A DNA stretch of 64,000 bases from an uncultured Lutibacter sp. (GCF_947495725.1 NZ_CANLZZ010000003.1:124001-188000), one strand, 5' to 3'. Shown: positions 1 through 10,076, numbered from the stretch's first letter. Numbers and translations: made by a program. Notes: generated by a model not told the origin, from the sequence alone.

Positions 1-334
1 AAGAAAAATTGAAACAACTTTAAACGGAGAGGAGCAAAAAGCTTGGAGACCAAAGTTTGTATACCATTATATACAATGGAAAAATATTGAACCAGATTTT
101 GTAGTTGATGTAACCGGATTTATAGATAAAAAAGTAGAAGCAGTACTTGCTTATAAATCTCAATTTTACGATCCAAATAGTAATGAACCAAATTCGCCAA
201 TTACAAGTAAGAATTTTTTGGATAGTATAACTTATAGAGCAAAAGATTTAGGACGATTAATAGGAAAAGATTATGCAGAAGGTTTTAATACAGAACGTTA
301 CGTGGCAATTGATTCTTTAAGTAAATTAATTTAA
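1..334 (+). CDS. bshB1: Bacillithiol biosynthesis deacetylase BshB1, C-terminal part
   Basis: Only the last 110 codons are present; the reading frame starts at base 2 and ends with TAA at 332-334. The family is a zinc-dependent LmbE/PIG-L deacetylase that removes acetate from GlcNAc-malate in bacillithiol synthesis. The visible part carries the family's typical tail: a segment ending YHYIQWKNIEPDFVVDV, then KKVEAVLAYKSQFYDP, ITSKNFLDSI, and a final stretch with RAKDLGRLIGKDYAEGF. The N-terminal zinc-binding motif lies outside the window, so catalytic residues cannot be checked. Assignment to BshB1 rather than another LmbE protein rests on recognising this tail. Confidence 0.8.
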   Translation, partial: RKIETTLNGEEQKAWRPKFVYHYIQWKNIEPDFVVDVTGFIDKKVEAVLAYKSQFYDPNSNEPNSPITSKNFLDSITYRAKDLGRLIGKDYAEGFNTERYVAIDSLSKLI

Positions 335-341
335 AAAAATG

Positions 342-372
342 TTTGTAGAAAAACATAAAAGTTATACATTTG
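342..372 (+). promoter_or_regulatory. Promoter of tRNA-His
   Basis: TTTG at 342-345, a 19-base spacer, and TACATTTG at 365-372 match the Bacteroidota sigma-70 consensus TTTG-N19-TAnnTTTG exactly. The tRNA begins about 15 bases downstream, so its transcript carries only a short 5' leader. Confidence 0.75.
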
Positions 373-387
373 CATCCGCGATTAAAT

Positions 388-462
388 GGTGGTTGTAGCT
401 CAGCTGGTTAGAGCGCCGGATTGTGGTTCCGGAGGTCGCCGGTTCGAACCCGGTCTTCCACC
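388..462 (+). tRNA. tRNA-His (anticodon GTG)
   Basis: A complete cloverleaf can be drawn: D arm with GCTC and GAGC, anticodon arm CCGGA-TTGTGGT-TCCGG with GTG at the centre, T arm GCCGG-TTCGAAC-CCGGT. The extra G at 388 faces C at 462, the G-1:C73 pair that identifies histidine tRNAs. CCA is not encoded; the genome continues CAAAA. The acceptor stem has two adjacent T-T oppositions (393 and 394 against 456 and 457). Confidence 0.95.
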
Positions 463-470
463 CAAAATTA

Positions 471-497
471 AAGGTCTGTTTTACAGACCTTTTTTTG
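471..497 (+). terminator. Rho-independent terminator of tRNA-His
   Basis: AAGGTCTGT (471-479), a TTT loop, and ACAGACCTT (483-491) form a 9-bp hairpin followed by a T run. It lies just 3' of the tRNA and before the next gene, so the tRNA is probably transcribed alone. Confidence 0.85.
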
Positions 498-581
498 TGT
501 AAAAAAGTTTTTTTAAGATAAGTTTTGCTTAAAAAAACAATTAATTTAATAGTTTTACCAATCATAAAACAAATTAACAAA

Positions 582-1274
582 ATGAAACATCTTATTTACA
601 TACTTTCTTTTGTATTAGCAACAACGGCAATAGCTCAAAATTCTGATAATTTATCTTTAGAAAAGGAAAAATTAAAACTAGCTTTAAGTTATAGTGATGA
701 AGAAGTAGCATCTTCAGCTATGTATAATATTATTGCTATTGAAGGCCCACAAAGTACCTATAAAGATAGTTTAGCTTATTTATATTTTAATAATGCTAAG
801 TATGTTTCTTGTTTTTTAGTAACTGATGATATTTTAAAAAGAAAACCAAATGATGTAGCTTTATTAGAAATGAATGCTGTTTCATTAGAATCTATGGGCG
901 CTATAAGTAAGGCTGCTGAAGTGTATGCTAATTTACTTACAAAAACAAATAATAATTACCACGCATATAAGTTAGCTGGTTTACAAGTTTCGTTAAAAAA
1001 ACTTGAGGAAGCTTATGTTACAATTAAAAAAGCAAAAGAACTTAAGGATACGGGTAAAGTTAAAATTACTTTTCAGGTAAATAAAAATTACAATCAAAAT
1101 GTTGATTTAAATGCAGCGATAGCTTATTTAGAAGGAATAATAGCTTTACAATTAAACAAAACAGGTGAAGCCAAGTTAAGTTTAATGAGAGCTATAAATT
1201 TATTCCCAGATTTTGCACTTGCAAAAAGTAAATTAACAATTATTGAAAGTTCTGAAAACCAAAAAGAAAATTAG
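582..1274 (+). CDS. Secreted tetratricopeptide-repeat protein
   Basis: 230 residues. The start at 582 is chosen over the in-frame upstream start at 525 because it gives a clean signal peptide (MKHLIYILSFVLATTAIAQ). The mature part is helical and TPR-like, with repeats recognisable around ALLEMNAVSLESMGAISKAAEVYANLL and near the end at LNAAIAYLEGIIALQLNKTGEAKLSLMRAI (read as two segments). TPR proteins act as protein-binding scaffolds; no partner is indicated. The stop codon directly abuts the convergent uvrA stop. A start further upstream would add a basic hydrophobic segment with no homology that I recognise. Confidence 0.7.
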   Translation: MKHLIYILSFVLATTAIAQNSDNLSLEKEKLKLALSYSDEEVASSAMYNIIAIEGPQSTYKDSLAYLYFNNAKYVSCFLVTDDILKRKPNDVALLEMNAVSLESMGAISKAAEVYANLLTKTNNNYHAYKLAGLQVSLKKLEEAYVTIKKAKELKDTGKVKITFQVNKNYNQNVDLNAAIAYLEGIIALQLNKTGEAKLSLMRAINLFPDFALAKSKLTIIESSENQKEN

Positions 1275-4058
1275 TTAACTTAATTTTTCAGCTAAATAAG
1301 AGGCTGTGTAGGAATCTTTACATTTTGCTAAATCTTCAGGAGTTCCTTGAAATAGGAGTGAACCTCCTTTTTTACCACCTTCTTTCCCTAAATCAATTAT
1401 GTAATCTGCGCATTTTATTAAATCAATGTTATGTTCAATTACAACAATAGAATGACCATTGTTTATAAGTGCGTTAAACGATTTTAATAATTTTTTAATA
1501 TCGTGAAAATGTAAACCAGTTGTAGGTTCATCAAAAATAAACAAAGATTTTTCTTGACGTGTACCTTTTACTAAAAACGATGCAAGTTTTATACGTTGTG
1601 CTTCTCCACCAGAAAGTGTTGATGATGATTGACCAAGAGTTACGTAGCCAAGTCCAACATCTTGTAAAGGCTGTAATTTTCGAACTATTTTAGTTTCTCC
1701 ATTTTTATTAAAAAATTCAATAGCATCATTAATTGTACTATTTAAAATATCATTAATTGATTTTTGTTGAAATTTAACTTCTAAAACTTCTTTTTTAAAT
1801 CGTTTCCCTTTACAAGTCTCACATTCTAAATGAACATCAGCCATAAATTGCATTTCAATAGTAACTTCACCTTCACCTTTGCAAACTTCACATCGGCCAC
1901 CTTCTACATTGAAAGAGAAATGTTTAGGTTGATAATTTCTAATTTTCGCTAATTTTTCAGAAGCAAATAAAGCTCTTATGTCGTCGTATGCTTTTATATA
2001 TGTTACGGGATTAGATCTGCTTGAACGACCAATTGGGTTTTGATCAATAAATTCGATATGCTCAATTGAATTAAAGTTTCCTCTTATTTCAGTAAACTGT
2101 CCAACTTTTTCTCCATATCCACCAATTTTCTTTTGAATAGCAGGAAACAAAATTTTACTAACCAGTGTACTTTTTCCACTTCCTGATACACCCGTGACAA
2201 CTGTTAAGCCATTTAGGGGGAATTTAACATCAATATTTTTTAAATTGTTTTCGCGAGCTCCAATTATTTCAATAAAATTTTTAGATTTCCTTCTATTTAT
2301 AGGTATTTCAATTTGTTTACTACCATTTAAGTAGTTTGCGGTTAAAGAGTTGGAATTTAGAATATCATTAAATGAACCTTCCGCAACAATTTCACCTCCT
2401 AAAGTTCCTGCTTCAGGGCCTATATCAATAATCATATCGGCTGCTTTCATAATATCTTCATCATGTTCTACAACAATAACAGTATTTCCTAAGTTTCGAA
2501 GATCTTTAAGCACATTAATTAATCGTTCGGTATCTTTGGGGTGTAAACCAATGCTTGGCTCATCCAAAATATACATGGAGCCAACTAAGCTACTACCTAA
2601 AGATGTGGCTAAATTAATGCGTTGGCTTTCTCCACCAGATAGCGTATTTGATGTTCTGTTTAATGTTAAATAACTTAAACCAACATTATTTAAAAACTGT
2701 AGTCGATTGTTTATTTCCACTAATAAACGTTTTGCTATTTTCTCGTCATATTTATCGAGTTTTAATTTCTTAAAAAAAACAATTAATTCTTTTAACGGTA
2801 AATCCACCAAATCACTAATGTTTTTGTTGTTAATTTTAACAAAATTGGTTTCCTCACGTAATCTTTTGCCATCACAAACACTACATTTGGTTTTTCCTCT
2901 GTAGCGAGAGAGCATTACTCTATATTGAATTTTATAGCTTTGTTCCTCAAGAAAGGAGAAAAACTGATTAATTCCTTCAAAAGAAGAATTTCCATTCCAA
3001 ATAAGGTTTTTTTGTTCTAAGGTTAATTCAAACCACGGTTTATGGATTGGAATATCAAATTTATAGGCGTGATTTACTAATTGATTTTTAAAATTACTAA
3101 AAGAATCAGATTTCCAAGGTAAAATAGCATTTTCATAAATTGATAATGCGGTGTTTGGAATTACTAAATCCTCATCTATTCCAATAACACTTCCATAACC
3201 TTCACATTTTGGACAGGCTCCATATGGGTTATTAAAACTAAACAAATGCGTGTTTGGCTCTAAAAAAGTTTTTCCGTCTAGTTCAAATTTATTATTAAAT
3301 GAAACTATTGTTTTAGAGTTTAAGTTTTCTAAAATACATTCTCCTTTCCCTTCAAAAAAAGCAGTTTGTGTAGCATCTCCAAGTCTATTATAAAAATCTT
3401 CATCATCCTTAGTCACAATTCTATCTATAACCAATAAAAAATCGTGTTCAATTTCGGTTGTAACTTCTTCAATTCTTAAAATTTCATTCTTATATTTAAT
3501 TCTAGAATATCCTTGTTGTGCAAGAATTTTTAAAGTTTGCAAAACACTTCTTTCTTCTGGAATATGCACTGGAGCTAACAATAATAATTTAGTATTGAGT
3601 TCTAATTTTTTTATATAATTTAAAACATCGCTAACTGTGTGTTTTTTTACTTCATTACCCGAAATAGGTGAATATGTTTTGCCTATTCTAGCAAATAATA
3701 GTTTTAAATAGTCGTAAATTTCTGTAGAAGTCCCAACGGTAGAACGTGGATTTGTAGAGTTTACTTTTTGCTCAATAGCAATTGCTGGAGCAATTCCCTT
3801 TATATAGTCTACTTTTGGTTTATTTAAACGACCTAAAAATTGTCTTGCATATGAAGACAGACTCTCAACATATCTTCTTTGACCTTCAGCAAAAAGCGTG
3901 TCAAAAGCCAAACTTGATTTTCCTGAACCTGATAAACCTGTTATTACAACTAATTTATTACGTGGTATAGCAACATCAATATTTTTTAAATTATGAAGTT
4001 TTGCTCCTTTAATAAGTATGTTTTCCTTTGGATTTAAGGATGCAATATTTTTTGTCAT
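1275..4058 (-). CDS. uvrA: Excinuclease ABC subunit A
   Basis: 927 residues, normal length for UvrA, the damage-recognition ATPase of nucleotide excision repair. Two ABC modules are visible. The first has Walker [10 protein letters not shown] near residue 42 and signature LSGGESQR with [12 protein letters not shown]; the second has GVSGSGKST near residue 620 and LSGGEAQR with FDEPTTGLH. The C-terminal zinc finger is intact (CEVC ... CETC with about 20 residues between), and CPKC and CSVC pairs lie in the first half. The N-terminus reads into the family's usual [16 protein letters not shown], which supports the start. Monocistronic by position; the stop abuts the convergent TPR gene with no gap. 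Confidence 0.97.
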   Translation of the reverse strand: MTKNIASLNPKENILIKGAKLHNLKNIDVAIPRNKLVVITGLSGSGKSSLAFDTLFAEGQRRYVESLSSYARQFLGRLNKPKVDYIKGIAPAIAIEQKVNSTNPRSTVGTSTEIYDYLKLLFARIGKTYSPISGNEVKKHTVSDVLNYIKKLELNTKLLLLAPVHIPEERSVLQTLKILAQQGYSRIKYKNEILRIEEVTTEIEHDFLLVIDRIVTKDDEDFYNRLGDATQTAFFEGKGECILENLNSKTIVSFNNKFELDGKTFLEPNTHLFSFNNPYGACPKCEGYGSVIGIDEDLVIPNTALSIYENAILPWKSDSFSNFKNQLVNHAYKFDIPIHKPWFELTLEQKNLIWNGNSSFEGINQFFSFLEEQSYKIQYRVMLSRYRGKTKCSVCDGKRLREETNFVKINNKNISDLVDLPLKELIVFFKKLKLDKYDEKIAKRLLVEINNRLQFLNNVGLSYLTLNRTSNTLSGGESQRINLATSLGSSLVGSMYILDEPSIGLHPKDTERLINVLKDLRNLGNTVIVVEHDEDIMKAADMIIDIGPEAGTLGGEIVAEGSFNDILNSNSLTANYLNGSKQIEIPINRRKSKNFIEIIGARENNLKNIDVKFPLNGLTVVTGVSGSGKSTLVSKILFPAIQKKIGGYGEKVGQFTEIRGNFNSIEHIEFIDQNPIGRSSRSNPVTYIKAYDDIRALFASEKLAKIRNYQPKHFSFNVEGGRCEVCKGEGEVTIEMQFMADVHLECETCKGKRFKKEVLEVKFQQKSINDILNSTINDAIEFFNKNGETKIVRKLQPLQDVGLGYVTLGQSSSTLSGGEAQRIKLASFLVKGTRQEKSLFIFDEPTTGLHFHDIKKLLKSFNALINNGHSIVVIEHNIDLIKCADYIIDLGKEGGKKGGSLLFQGTPEDLAKCKDSYTASYLAEKLS

Positions 4059-4083
4059 TTTTTGCTAAAAAAGTGAATAAAGG

Positions 4084-4091
4084 CAAATGTA
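4084..4091 (-). promoter_or_regulatory. uvrA: Candidate -7 element of uvrA
   Basis: On the minus strand this reads TACATTTG, the Bacteroidota -7 hexamer form TAnnTTTG, 26 bases ahead of the uvrA start codon. No good TTTG is seen at the matching -33 distance, so the call is tentative. Confidence 0.4.
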
Positions 4092-4356
4092 ATGACAATA
4101 TTTGGAAAATTATTGATAGAAATAGTCATAAATTAAAAATTTTTAATAAATAGTTTTGAATTATTTTTTAAAGTTTTATTTATTACTAAAATCGCCTTAT
4201 ATTTAGTGTTGAATAGATTGTTTTTAATCTGAAAACTAGAAAACTATGCCGTAAGTACAATTATTTAATAATTGTCCATTAAACGTTAAAAAAAAACTAA
4301 CTAAAAAACATTTTTAGCATTCTAGGATTAGAAATATTTTAAAGTTTTATAAATAA

Positions 4357-7300
4357 ATGATCATAAGGCAAATAATAAAAAAAATAACCAGTACAGTTTT
4401 AGTCATTTTTTTGAGTTGTAATTTACTTGTATTTGCTCAAAATTTTCAACGTGTTGAGGAGCAATCCAATTTAGGTAGCTTAAAACAAAATAATGGAGTT
4501 GCTGTTGCGGATTACGATCTAGATAATGACCTTGACATATTTGTTGTTGCTAAGGGAAAAGATCAAAACGGAAATGAATTTAGTCATAGCAAGCTTTTTA
4601 GAAATAATAACGATGGATCCTTTCAGGATGTTACCATAGAATCAGGCTTAATTAATTTATTACCAGAGAATAACAGTGAAGAGTTTGCAGGTTTAGATGG
4701 GTTTAAATATGGAGTGTCTTGGGGAGATTATGACAATGACGGATATCCCGATATCTTTTTTACTTTTTTAAATTCTGTGAAATTATTTCATAATGAAGGT
4801 AATGGAACCTTTATTGAAAAAACAAATGAGGCAGGAATTGATAGTGAAAATGGTTGTAGAAATGCTGGTGCTACTTGGTTCGATTTTAATAATGATGGTT
4901 TTTTAGATTTATATATATCTGAATGGGGTGCTTGTAGCTACAATAGTTTTTATTTAAACAATGGAAATGGAACATTTGAAAATGTATCAGAGCAATATGG
5001 AAACACAAATCCTAGAAGAAAATCTTATATGAGTCTTCCGTTTGATTTTAATAAAGATGGATGGATGGATTTATACATTACCAATGATAAAACATTTCAA
5101 AACGAACTATATATAAATCATAACGGTACTAGTATTACAAGTGAAGCCCAAAGCTATGGATTAGATAATTCCAGAGATGATATGGGATTAGCAATGGGAG
5201 ATTATGATAACGATGGAAACTTTGATATTTATATTACCAATATAAATGCTAATGTTTTTCTAAAAAATAAAGGGGACAATACTTTTGAAGATATAGCAGT
5301 TGAAAAAAACCTAGTAGATACCGGTTGGGCGTGGGATGCTGTATTTGCAGATTTTGATCTTGACGGATACGAAGATTTATTTGTTGTTAACGGATTTAAG
5401 ATTACAAATGATCCAGCTGAACATAATTTTTATTTCAAAAATGTAAAAACTGATGGGCAACATAATTTTATAGATAGTACAGAAGAAATGAACCTTAAAG
5501 GTCTAACAACTAGTGTTGGTGCAACTCCATTTGATTATGACAATGATGGTGATTTGGATTTGTTTGTAACAAACAGTGATAGAGATTCTTATTTTTATAA
5601 AAATCAGATTATAAATGAAACAGATTCTAATGAATTGAAGTGGTTTAAAGTATCATTAATAGGTACAACTTCAAATAGAAATGCCATTGGTACTACAATA
5701 TCAATTACAACCAATTTAGGTTCATATCATCGTTATTATTCAGGAGTAGGTTTTTTATCTCAAAGCATACAACCTGTGCATTTTGGCTTAGAGGCAGCAA
5801 ATCAAATTGAAAATATTAAAATTAAATGGCCTTCTGGTATAGAGGAAACTTATGAAAACCTTCCGTTAAATAAAACCATACTTGCAACTGAAGGATTAGG
5901 GTTTGAAATTCTTGATATTCAGCCAAGTTTAAAAATTGAAGGGTGTACCGATCCCAATTCTTGTAATTATAATCCTGAAGCGTCATTGGATGATGGCTCT
6001 TGCAGTTATTTAGAATCTAAACAAATTTCAGGAAATACCAATTCTGGATTTTTAAAAAATGAAGTATATACCTATCCATTGTCTGATGGAGCTACAGGTA
6101 TTTGGGAAGTTCACGGGGGAGAAATTATATCAGGTTTTGGAACAAGTTCAATTACTATAAAATGGGGATTAGAATCCATTGGAACTGTATCTGTTGTTGA
6201 ATCTAAAGAGTGTTCTAGTTTACCTGTAGAACTTTCAGTTAATTTAGGGGTATCTCAAACTTTGGAAAATAAATCTGTTGCTAGATTATGGAATGAAGCA
6301 TTATTGGAGTCCATACGCAACGATTTTGCACGACCTACAGTTCACGCAAGAAATCTTTTTCATACAAGTATAGCAATGTACGATGCCTGGGCTATTTATG
6401 ATAATAAGGCGGTACCATATCTCACGGGTAATAAATTTGATAATTATGAAAGTAGTTTGGAAGAATTTACTCCGCAAGAATCGATTGAAGCATCTAGAAA
6501 TAAGGCTATAAGTTTTGCTTCGTATCGTGTTCTTTCTCATCGCTTTAAAAATTCACCAGATTTTACAAAGTCACAAAAAATTTATAATTTGTTAATGGAA
6601 CAATTGGGTTATGATATAAATAATGATAGTGCCAATTATATGGATGGTGATGCGGCAGCATTGGGAAATTATATAGCTCAATGCATAATAAATTTTGGGT
6701 ATACCGATGGGTCAAGAGAGTTTTTTGATTATAGTAATGAATTTTATTCTCCGGTAAACGAACCTTTGTCACCAATTATTTCAGGAAATAGTAATTTAAC
6801 AGATCCTAATAGATGGCAACCGTTAAATTTAGATGTTTATATTGATCAAAGTGGTAATTTGATAGAAGGTAGTACACCAGATTTTTTAAGTCCTGAATGG
6901 GGAAATGTTACACCATTTGCAATGCAAAATGAAGATGTCAATTTTTATAATAGAAATGGAAATAATTACGCTGTTTACAAGGATCCTGGTAAACCTCCTT
7001 TATTGAATGACAATGAATCAACTGTCTCAAGTGATGCTTATAAGTGGGGATTTTCTCTTGTTTCAGTTTGGGGAGCTCATCACGACCCAAATGATGGTGT
7101 AATCTGGGATATTTCACCTAATAGTATAGGTAACATTTCATTTAATCAATTACCAAATGATTATACAAACTACTCTAATTTTTATAATACATTTATAGGA
7201 GGTGATATAAGTGAAGGCCATTCTATAAACCCAATTACTAAAGCAAAATATAATGAACAGTTGGTACCAAGGGGTGATTACACTAGAGTGTTAGCTGAAT

Positions 7301-8385
7301 TTTGGGCTGATGGACCTGATTCAGAAACTCCACCAGGCCATTGGTTTACTATTTTAAATTATGTTAATGATAATCCTCAATTAATAAAGAAATTAAATGG
7401 AGAGGGTGAGGTGCTTAATAATTTGGAATGGGACGTTAAATCCTATTTTATTTTGGGAGGTACAATGCATGATGCGGCAATTGCTGCTTGGAGTATTAAG
7501 GGATGGTATGATTATATTAGGCCTATTTCAGCTATTAGACATTTAGCAGACAAAGGACAAAGTACAAATCCTAATTTAGATAATTATAATTCTGAAGGAT
7601 TACCATTAATTAATGGTTATATAGAATTAGTTGAACCAGGAGATGAACTAGAAGGACAACTTGAGGAAAATATTGGTAAAATTAAATTATATACTTGGAG
7701 AGGTCCAAATTACATCGAAGATGCAAGTGTTAATAGCGCAGGAGTTGGATGGATATTGGCTGAAAATTGGTGGCCTTATCAAAGGCCTACATTTGTTACT
7801 CCTCCTTTTGCTGGTTATGTTTCGGGACATTCAACTTATTCAAGAGCAGCAGCCGAAGTTATGACCTTAATTACTGGGGATGAATTTTTCCCTGGAGGTA
7901 TTGGAGAATTTGTTGCAAGAAAAAACGAATTCTTAGTTTTTGAAAAGGGGCCAAGTGTAGATGTTTATTTACAATGGGCAACATATAAAGATGCGTCAGA
8001 TCAATGCAGTTTGTCTAGAATTTGGGGAGGTATTCACCCTCCAGCAGATGACATACCTGGAAGATTAATTGGTTACGAAATAGGTCATGAGGCATATAAT
8101 TTTGCCGTTCCATATTTCAATCAGAAAGTTATTGAACCAATACAGAATGAACAAAGAGAAGTTTATCCAAATCCAATAATTTCAGATGAAATAGCAGTTT
8201 ATAATTGTATTGAGTCGGATAAGTTTAGTTTATTTGATTTAAAAGGTGTTCAAATACCAATTTTAAAAGAAGTATTTAATGAAGGAAGCTTGAAATATAC
8301 ATTAAAAATTTCATCGTCAATTTCAACGGGTGTATATATATTAAAAATTAATGAAATGTCTAAAATTTTACTAATATCAAATTAA
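4357..8385 (+). CDS. Secreted FG-GAP/ASPIC-UnbV protein fused to a vanadium haloperoxidase-type PAP2 domain, T9SS substrate
   Basis: 1342 residues. Signal peptide about 1-28 (ends VFAQ). Residues 45-405 hold repeated Ca-binding DYDNDG/DFNNDG loops of an FG-GAP (VCBS) beta-propeller. Residues about 446-513 match ASPIC/UnbV. A GCTDPNSCNYNP...DDGSC motif follows at about 529. The C-terminal half is an all-helical PAP2/vanadium haloperoxidase-like domain with a complete active-site set: K1048-x6-R1055-P, SGH (H1158) and S-R1221-x5-H1227-x3-D1231. The last 75 residues (from EVYPNPI) resemble a type IX sorting tail, so the protein is probably exported and surface-anchored. Known relatives of the domain bind vanadate and oxidise halides or act as acid phosphatases; which applies here cannot be read off. 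Monocistronic by position. Confidence 0.85.
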   Translation: MIIRQIIKKITSTVLVIFLSCNLLVFAQNFQRVEEQSNLGSLKQNNGVAVADYDLDNDLDIFVVAKGKDQNGNEFSHSKLFRNNNDGSFQDVTIESGLINLLPENNSEEFAGLDGFKYGVSWGDYDNDGYPDIFFTFLNSVKLFHNEGNGTFIEKTNEAGIDSENGCRNAGATWFDFNNDGFLDLYISEWGACSYNSFYLNNGNGTFENVSEQYGNTNPRRKSYMSLPFDFNKDGWMDLYITNDKTFQNELYINHNGTSITSEAQSYGLDNSRDDMGLAMGDYDNDGNFDIYITNINANVFLKNKGDNTFEDIAVEKNLVDTGWAWDAVFADFDLDGYEDLFVVNGFKITNDPAEHNFYFKNVKTDGQHNFIDSTEEMNLKGLTTSVGATPFDYDNDGDLDLFVTNSDRDSYFYKNQIINETDSNELKWFKVSLIGTTSNRNAIGTTISITTNLGSYHRYYSGVGFLSQSIQPVHFGLEAANQIENIKIKWPSGIEETYENLPLNKTILATEGLGFEILDIQPSLKIEGCTDPNSCNYNPEASLDDGSCSYLESKQISGNTNSGFLKNEVYTYPLSDGATGIWEVHGGEIISGFGTSSITIKWGLESIGTVSVVESKECSSLPVELSVNLGVSQTLENKSVARLWNEALLESIRNDFARPTVHARNLFHTSIAMYDAWAIYDNKAVPYLTGNKFDNYESSLEEFTPQESIEASRNKAISFASYRVLSHRFKNSPDFTKSQKIYNLLMEQLGYDINNDSANYMDGDAAALGNYIAQCIINFGYTDGSREFFDYSNEFYSPVNEPLSPIISGNSNLTDPNRWQPLNLDVYIDQSGNLIEGSTPDFLSPEWGNVTPFAMQNEDVNFYNRNGNNYAVYKDPGKPPLLNDNESTVSSDAYKWGFSLVSVWGAHHDPNDGVIWDISPNSIGNISFNQLPNDYTNYSNFYNTFIGGDISEGHSINPITKAKYNEQLVPRGDYTRVLAEFWADGPDSETPPGHWFTILNYVNDNPQLIKKLNGEGEVLNNLEWDVKSYFILGGTMHDAAIAAWSIKGWYDYIRPISAIRHLADKGQSTNPNLDNYNSEGLPLINGYIELVEPGDELEGQLEENIGKIKLYTWRGPNYIEDASVNSAGVGWILAENWWPYQRPTFVTPPFAGYVSGHSTYSRAAAEVMTLITGDEFFPGGIGEFVARKNEFLVFEKGPSVDVYLQWATYKDASDQCSLSRIWGGIHPPADDIPGRLIGYEIGHEAYNFAVPYFNQKVIEPIQNEQREVYPNPIISDEIAVYNCIESDKFSLFDLKGVQIPILKEVFNEGSLKYTLKISSSISTGVYILKINEMSKILLISN

Positions 8386-8513
8386 TTATTTGTATTTTAA
8401 ATAAAAATATCCCATATTTGAATATTCATCAAAAAAAAGAATGCCTATATATTAAAATTACTTTTTTATAAAAATTATAAAATACAATTTAACCCCTATA
8501 ATGTATTTAAATT

Positions 8514-9098
8514 ATGGAAAGTAAAGTTATTGCCGATAGTGTTCTAGTAAGCAACTATATTAATGGAAGTGAAAGATCACTTGAAATTTTAATTATTCGT
8601 CATAAGCAGCGAATATTTAGTTTTATATTATCTAAAGTTTTAGACAGAGAAGTTGCCGAAGATATTTTTCAAGACACATTTATTAAAGTTATAAACACCT
8701 TAAAAAGAGGAGCGTACAACGAAGAAGGGAAGTTTTTACCTTGGGTTATGAGAATAGCACATAATTTGGTAATTGATTATTTCAGAAGAAACAAACGTAT
8801 ACCAACATTTAAAAACACAGATGAATTCGATATTTTTAGCATCATTAGTGATGAAGTATTAAATATTGAAAAACAATTAATAAAAGATCAAATATTAGAA
8901 GATATAAGAGGATTAATTGTAGAATTACCAGAAGATCAGAAAGAAGTTTTACTTATGCGCATGTATAAAGATATGAGCTTTAAAGAAATTGCAGAAAACA
9001 CGGGTGTAAGCATTAATACAGCGTTAGGTCGTATGCGATATGCCCTTATAAATTTGAGAAAATTAATAGAAAAACATAAAATAATTTTAGTAAATTAA
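8514..9098 (+). CDS. RNA polymerase sigma factor, ECF type
   Basis: 194 residues. Region 2 is visible at about 20-95 (EDIFQDTFIKVINTL, then a segment ending in LPWVMRIAHNLVIDYFRRNKR), and region 4 at about 140-190 (LPEDQKEVLLMRMYKDMSFKEIAENTGVS, then ALGRMRYALINLRK). Region 3 is absent, as in group 4 sigma factors. No anti-sigma gene sits next to it; a 46-residue ORF follows instead. The RYALINLRK ending is close to a group of flavobacterial sigma factors that lack a linked anti-sigma. Confidence 0.9.
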   Translation: MESKVIADSVLVSNYINGSERSLEILIIRHKQRIFSFILSKVLDREVAEDIFQDTFIKVINTLKRGAYNEEGKFLPWVMRIAHNLVIDYFRRNKRIPTFKNTDEFDIFSIISDEVLNIEKQLIKDQILEDIRGLIVELPEDQKEVLLMRMYKDMSFKEIAENTGVSINTALGRMRYALINLRKLIEKHKIILVN

Positions 9099-9144
9099 AA
9101 TAAAATTAAAAGTTCTTCGTTAATACTGTATAAACCACGTATAT

Positions 9145-9285
9145 ATGATGAAACTTTACACTAAAAAGTCTCCAAATATGGAGCATCCTAGAAAAGAAAT
9201 AATTCAATATTTGATTAATTACTCCAAGCAATTGAGAGTTGTAAAAACCAACAAAAACGATTATATTGAATTACATTTGAATTAA
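9145..9285 (+). CDS. Small hypothetical protein, 46 residues
   Basis: Starts ATGATG at 9145 and ends TAA at 9283-9285. The product (MMKLYTKKSPNMEHPRKEII... ending NDYIELHLN) is basic and looks like a genuine small helical protein, with a natural codon pattern and no repeats. It lies 46 bases after the sigma factor and just before a strong terminator, so it probably shares that transcript. I do not recognise a domain. The position suggests a small partner or effector of the sigma-factor operon, which is inference only. Confidence 0.6.
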   Translation: MMKLYTKKSPNMEHPRKEIIQYLINYSKQLRVVKTNKNDYIELHLN

Positions 9286-9292
9286 TGTTCTT

Positions 9293-9323
9293 AAAACCCA
9301 TTTTTAACCAAAATGGGTTTTTT
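9293..9323. terminator. Bidirectional terminator between the sigma-factor unit and nth
   Basis: AAAACCCATTTT (9293-9304) and AAAATGGGTTTT (9310-9321) pair perfectly over 12 bp with loop TAACC. The T run on the right serves the plus-strand unit; A residues on the left give a weaker T run for nth, whose stop codon overlaps the right edge. Confidence 0.85.
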
Positions 9324-9957
9324 ATTTTATTAAAGATTTTCTTCCTATTGCTTTAAAAATAATATCTTTTTCAATATCCCAATTTCTGGCAGGAGAATAC
9401 TCTCTTCCATAAAAAATAATTTGCAAATGTAATTTGTTCCATAATTCTTTTGGAAATAATCGTTTAGCGTCTTTTTCTGTTTGCACAACATTTTTTCCAT
9501 TTGTTAATCCCCATCTATACATTAAACGGTGAATATGAGTATCTACTGGAAATGCAGGAATTCCAAAGGCTTGACTCATAACAACACTCGCTGTTTTATG
9601 ACCAACAGCTGGCAAAGCTTCTAAATCTTCAAAATTTCGAGGAACCTTTCCATGATGCTTTTCAATAAGTATTTTTGAAAGCCCAAAAATTCCTTTTGAT
9701 TTCATTGGGGATAATCCCACAGGTTTTATAATTTCTCTTATTTCTTCAACACTTAATTTTACCATATCATATGGGTTATCTGCTTTTGCAAACAAAATAG
9801 GAGTAATTTTATTTACGCCTACATCAGTACTTTGGGCAGACATTAAAACGGCAATTAATAACGTATACGGATCTTTATGATCTAAAGGTATTGGAACTTC
9901 TGGATATAATTTTTCAAGTGTTTCAATAATAAATTGTACTTTTTCTTTCTTAGTCAT
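9322..9957 (-). CDS. nth: Endonuclease III, cluster-less form
   Basis: 211 residues, the normal size for this base-excision glycosylase/AP lyase. The helix-hairpin-helix (ALPAVGHKTA) carries the catalytic lysine K121, and VDTHIHR carries the catalytic aspartate D139, matching K120 and D138 of the E. coli enzyme. The C-terminal four-cysteine iron-sulfur loop of the E. coli protein is replaced by a segment reading GREYSPARNWDIEKDIIF. The whole protein contains no cysteine, so it cannot hold a 4Fe-4S cluster. The fold and catalytic residues are otherwise intact. Confidence 0.92.
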   Translation of the reverse strand: MTKKEKVQFIIETLEKLYPEVPIPLDHKDPYTLLIAVLMSAQSTDVGVNKITPILFAKADNPYDMVKLSVEEIREIIKPVGLSPMKSKGIFGLSKILIEKHHGKVPRNFEDLEALPAVGHKTASVVMSQAFGIPAFPVDTHIHRLMYRWGLTNGKNVVQTEKDAKRLFPKELWNKLHLQIIFYGREYSPARNWDIEKDIIFKAIGRKSLIK

Positions 9958-10076
9958 TTAGGTTTTGTAAAAATTTAATGTTGAAAGATAAAAATAGTTT
10001 AATTAAAAGAAAAAGGAATTAGTTTATATCTTTTAAAGTGGTTAAATTTGATCTTCAATTTAAAATTAAAATGATT

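Noticed and set aside
362-580. Minus-strand ORF of 72 codons
   Set aside because: It runs through the tRNA-His gene and its terminator; no coding signal.
2350-2904. Plus-strand ORFs inside uvrA
   Set aside because: Antisense shadows of a long, well conserved gene.
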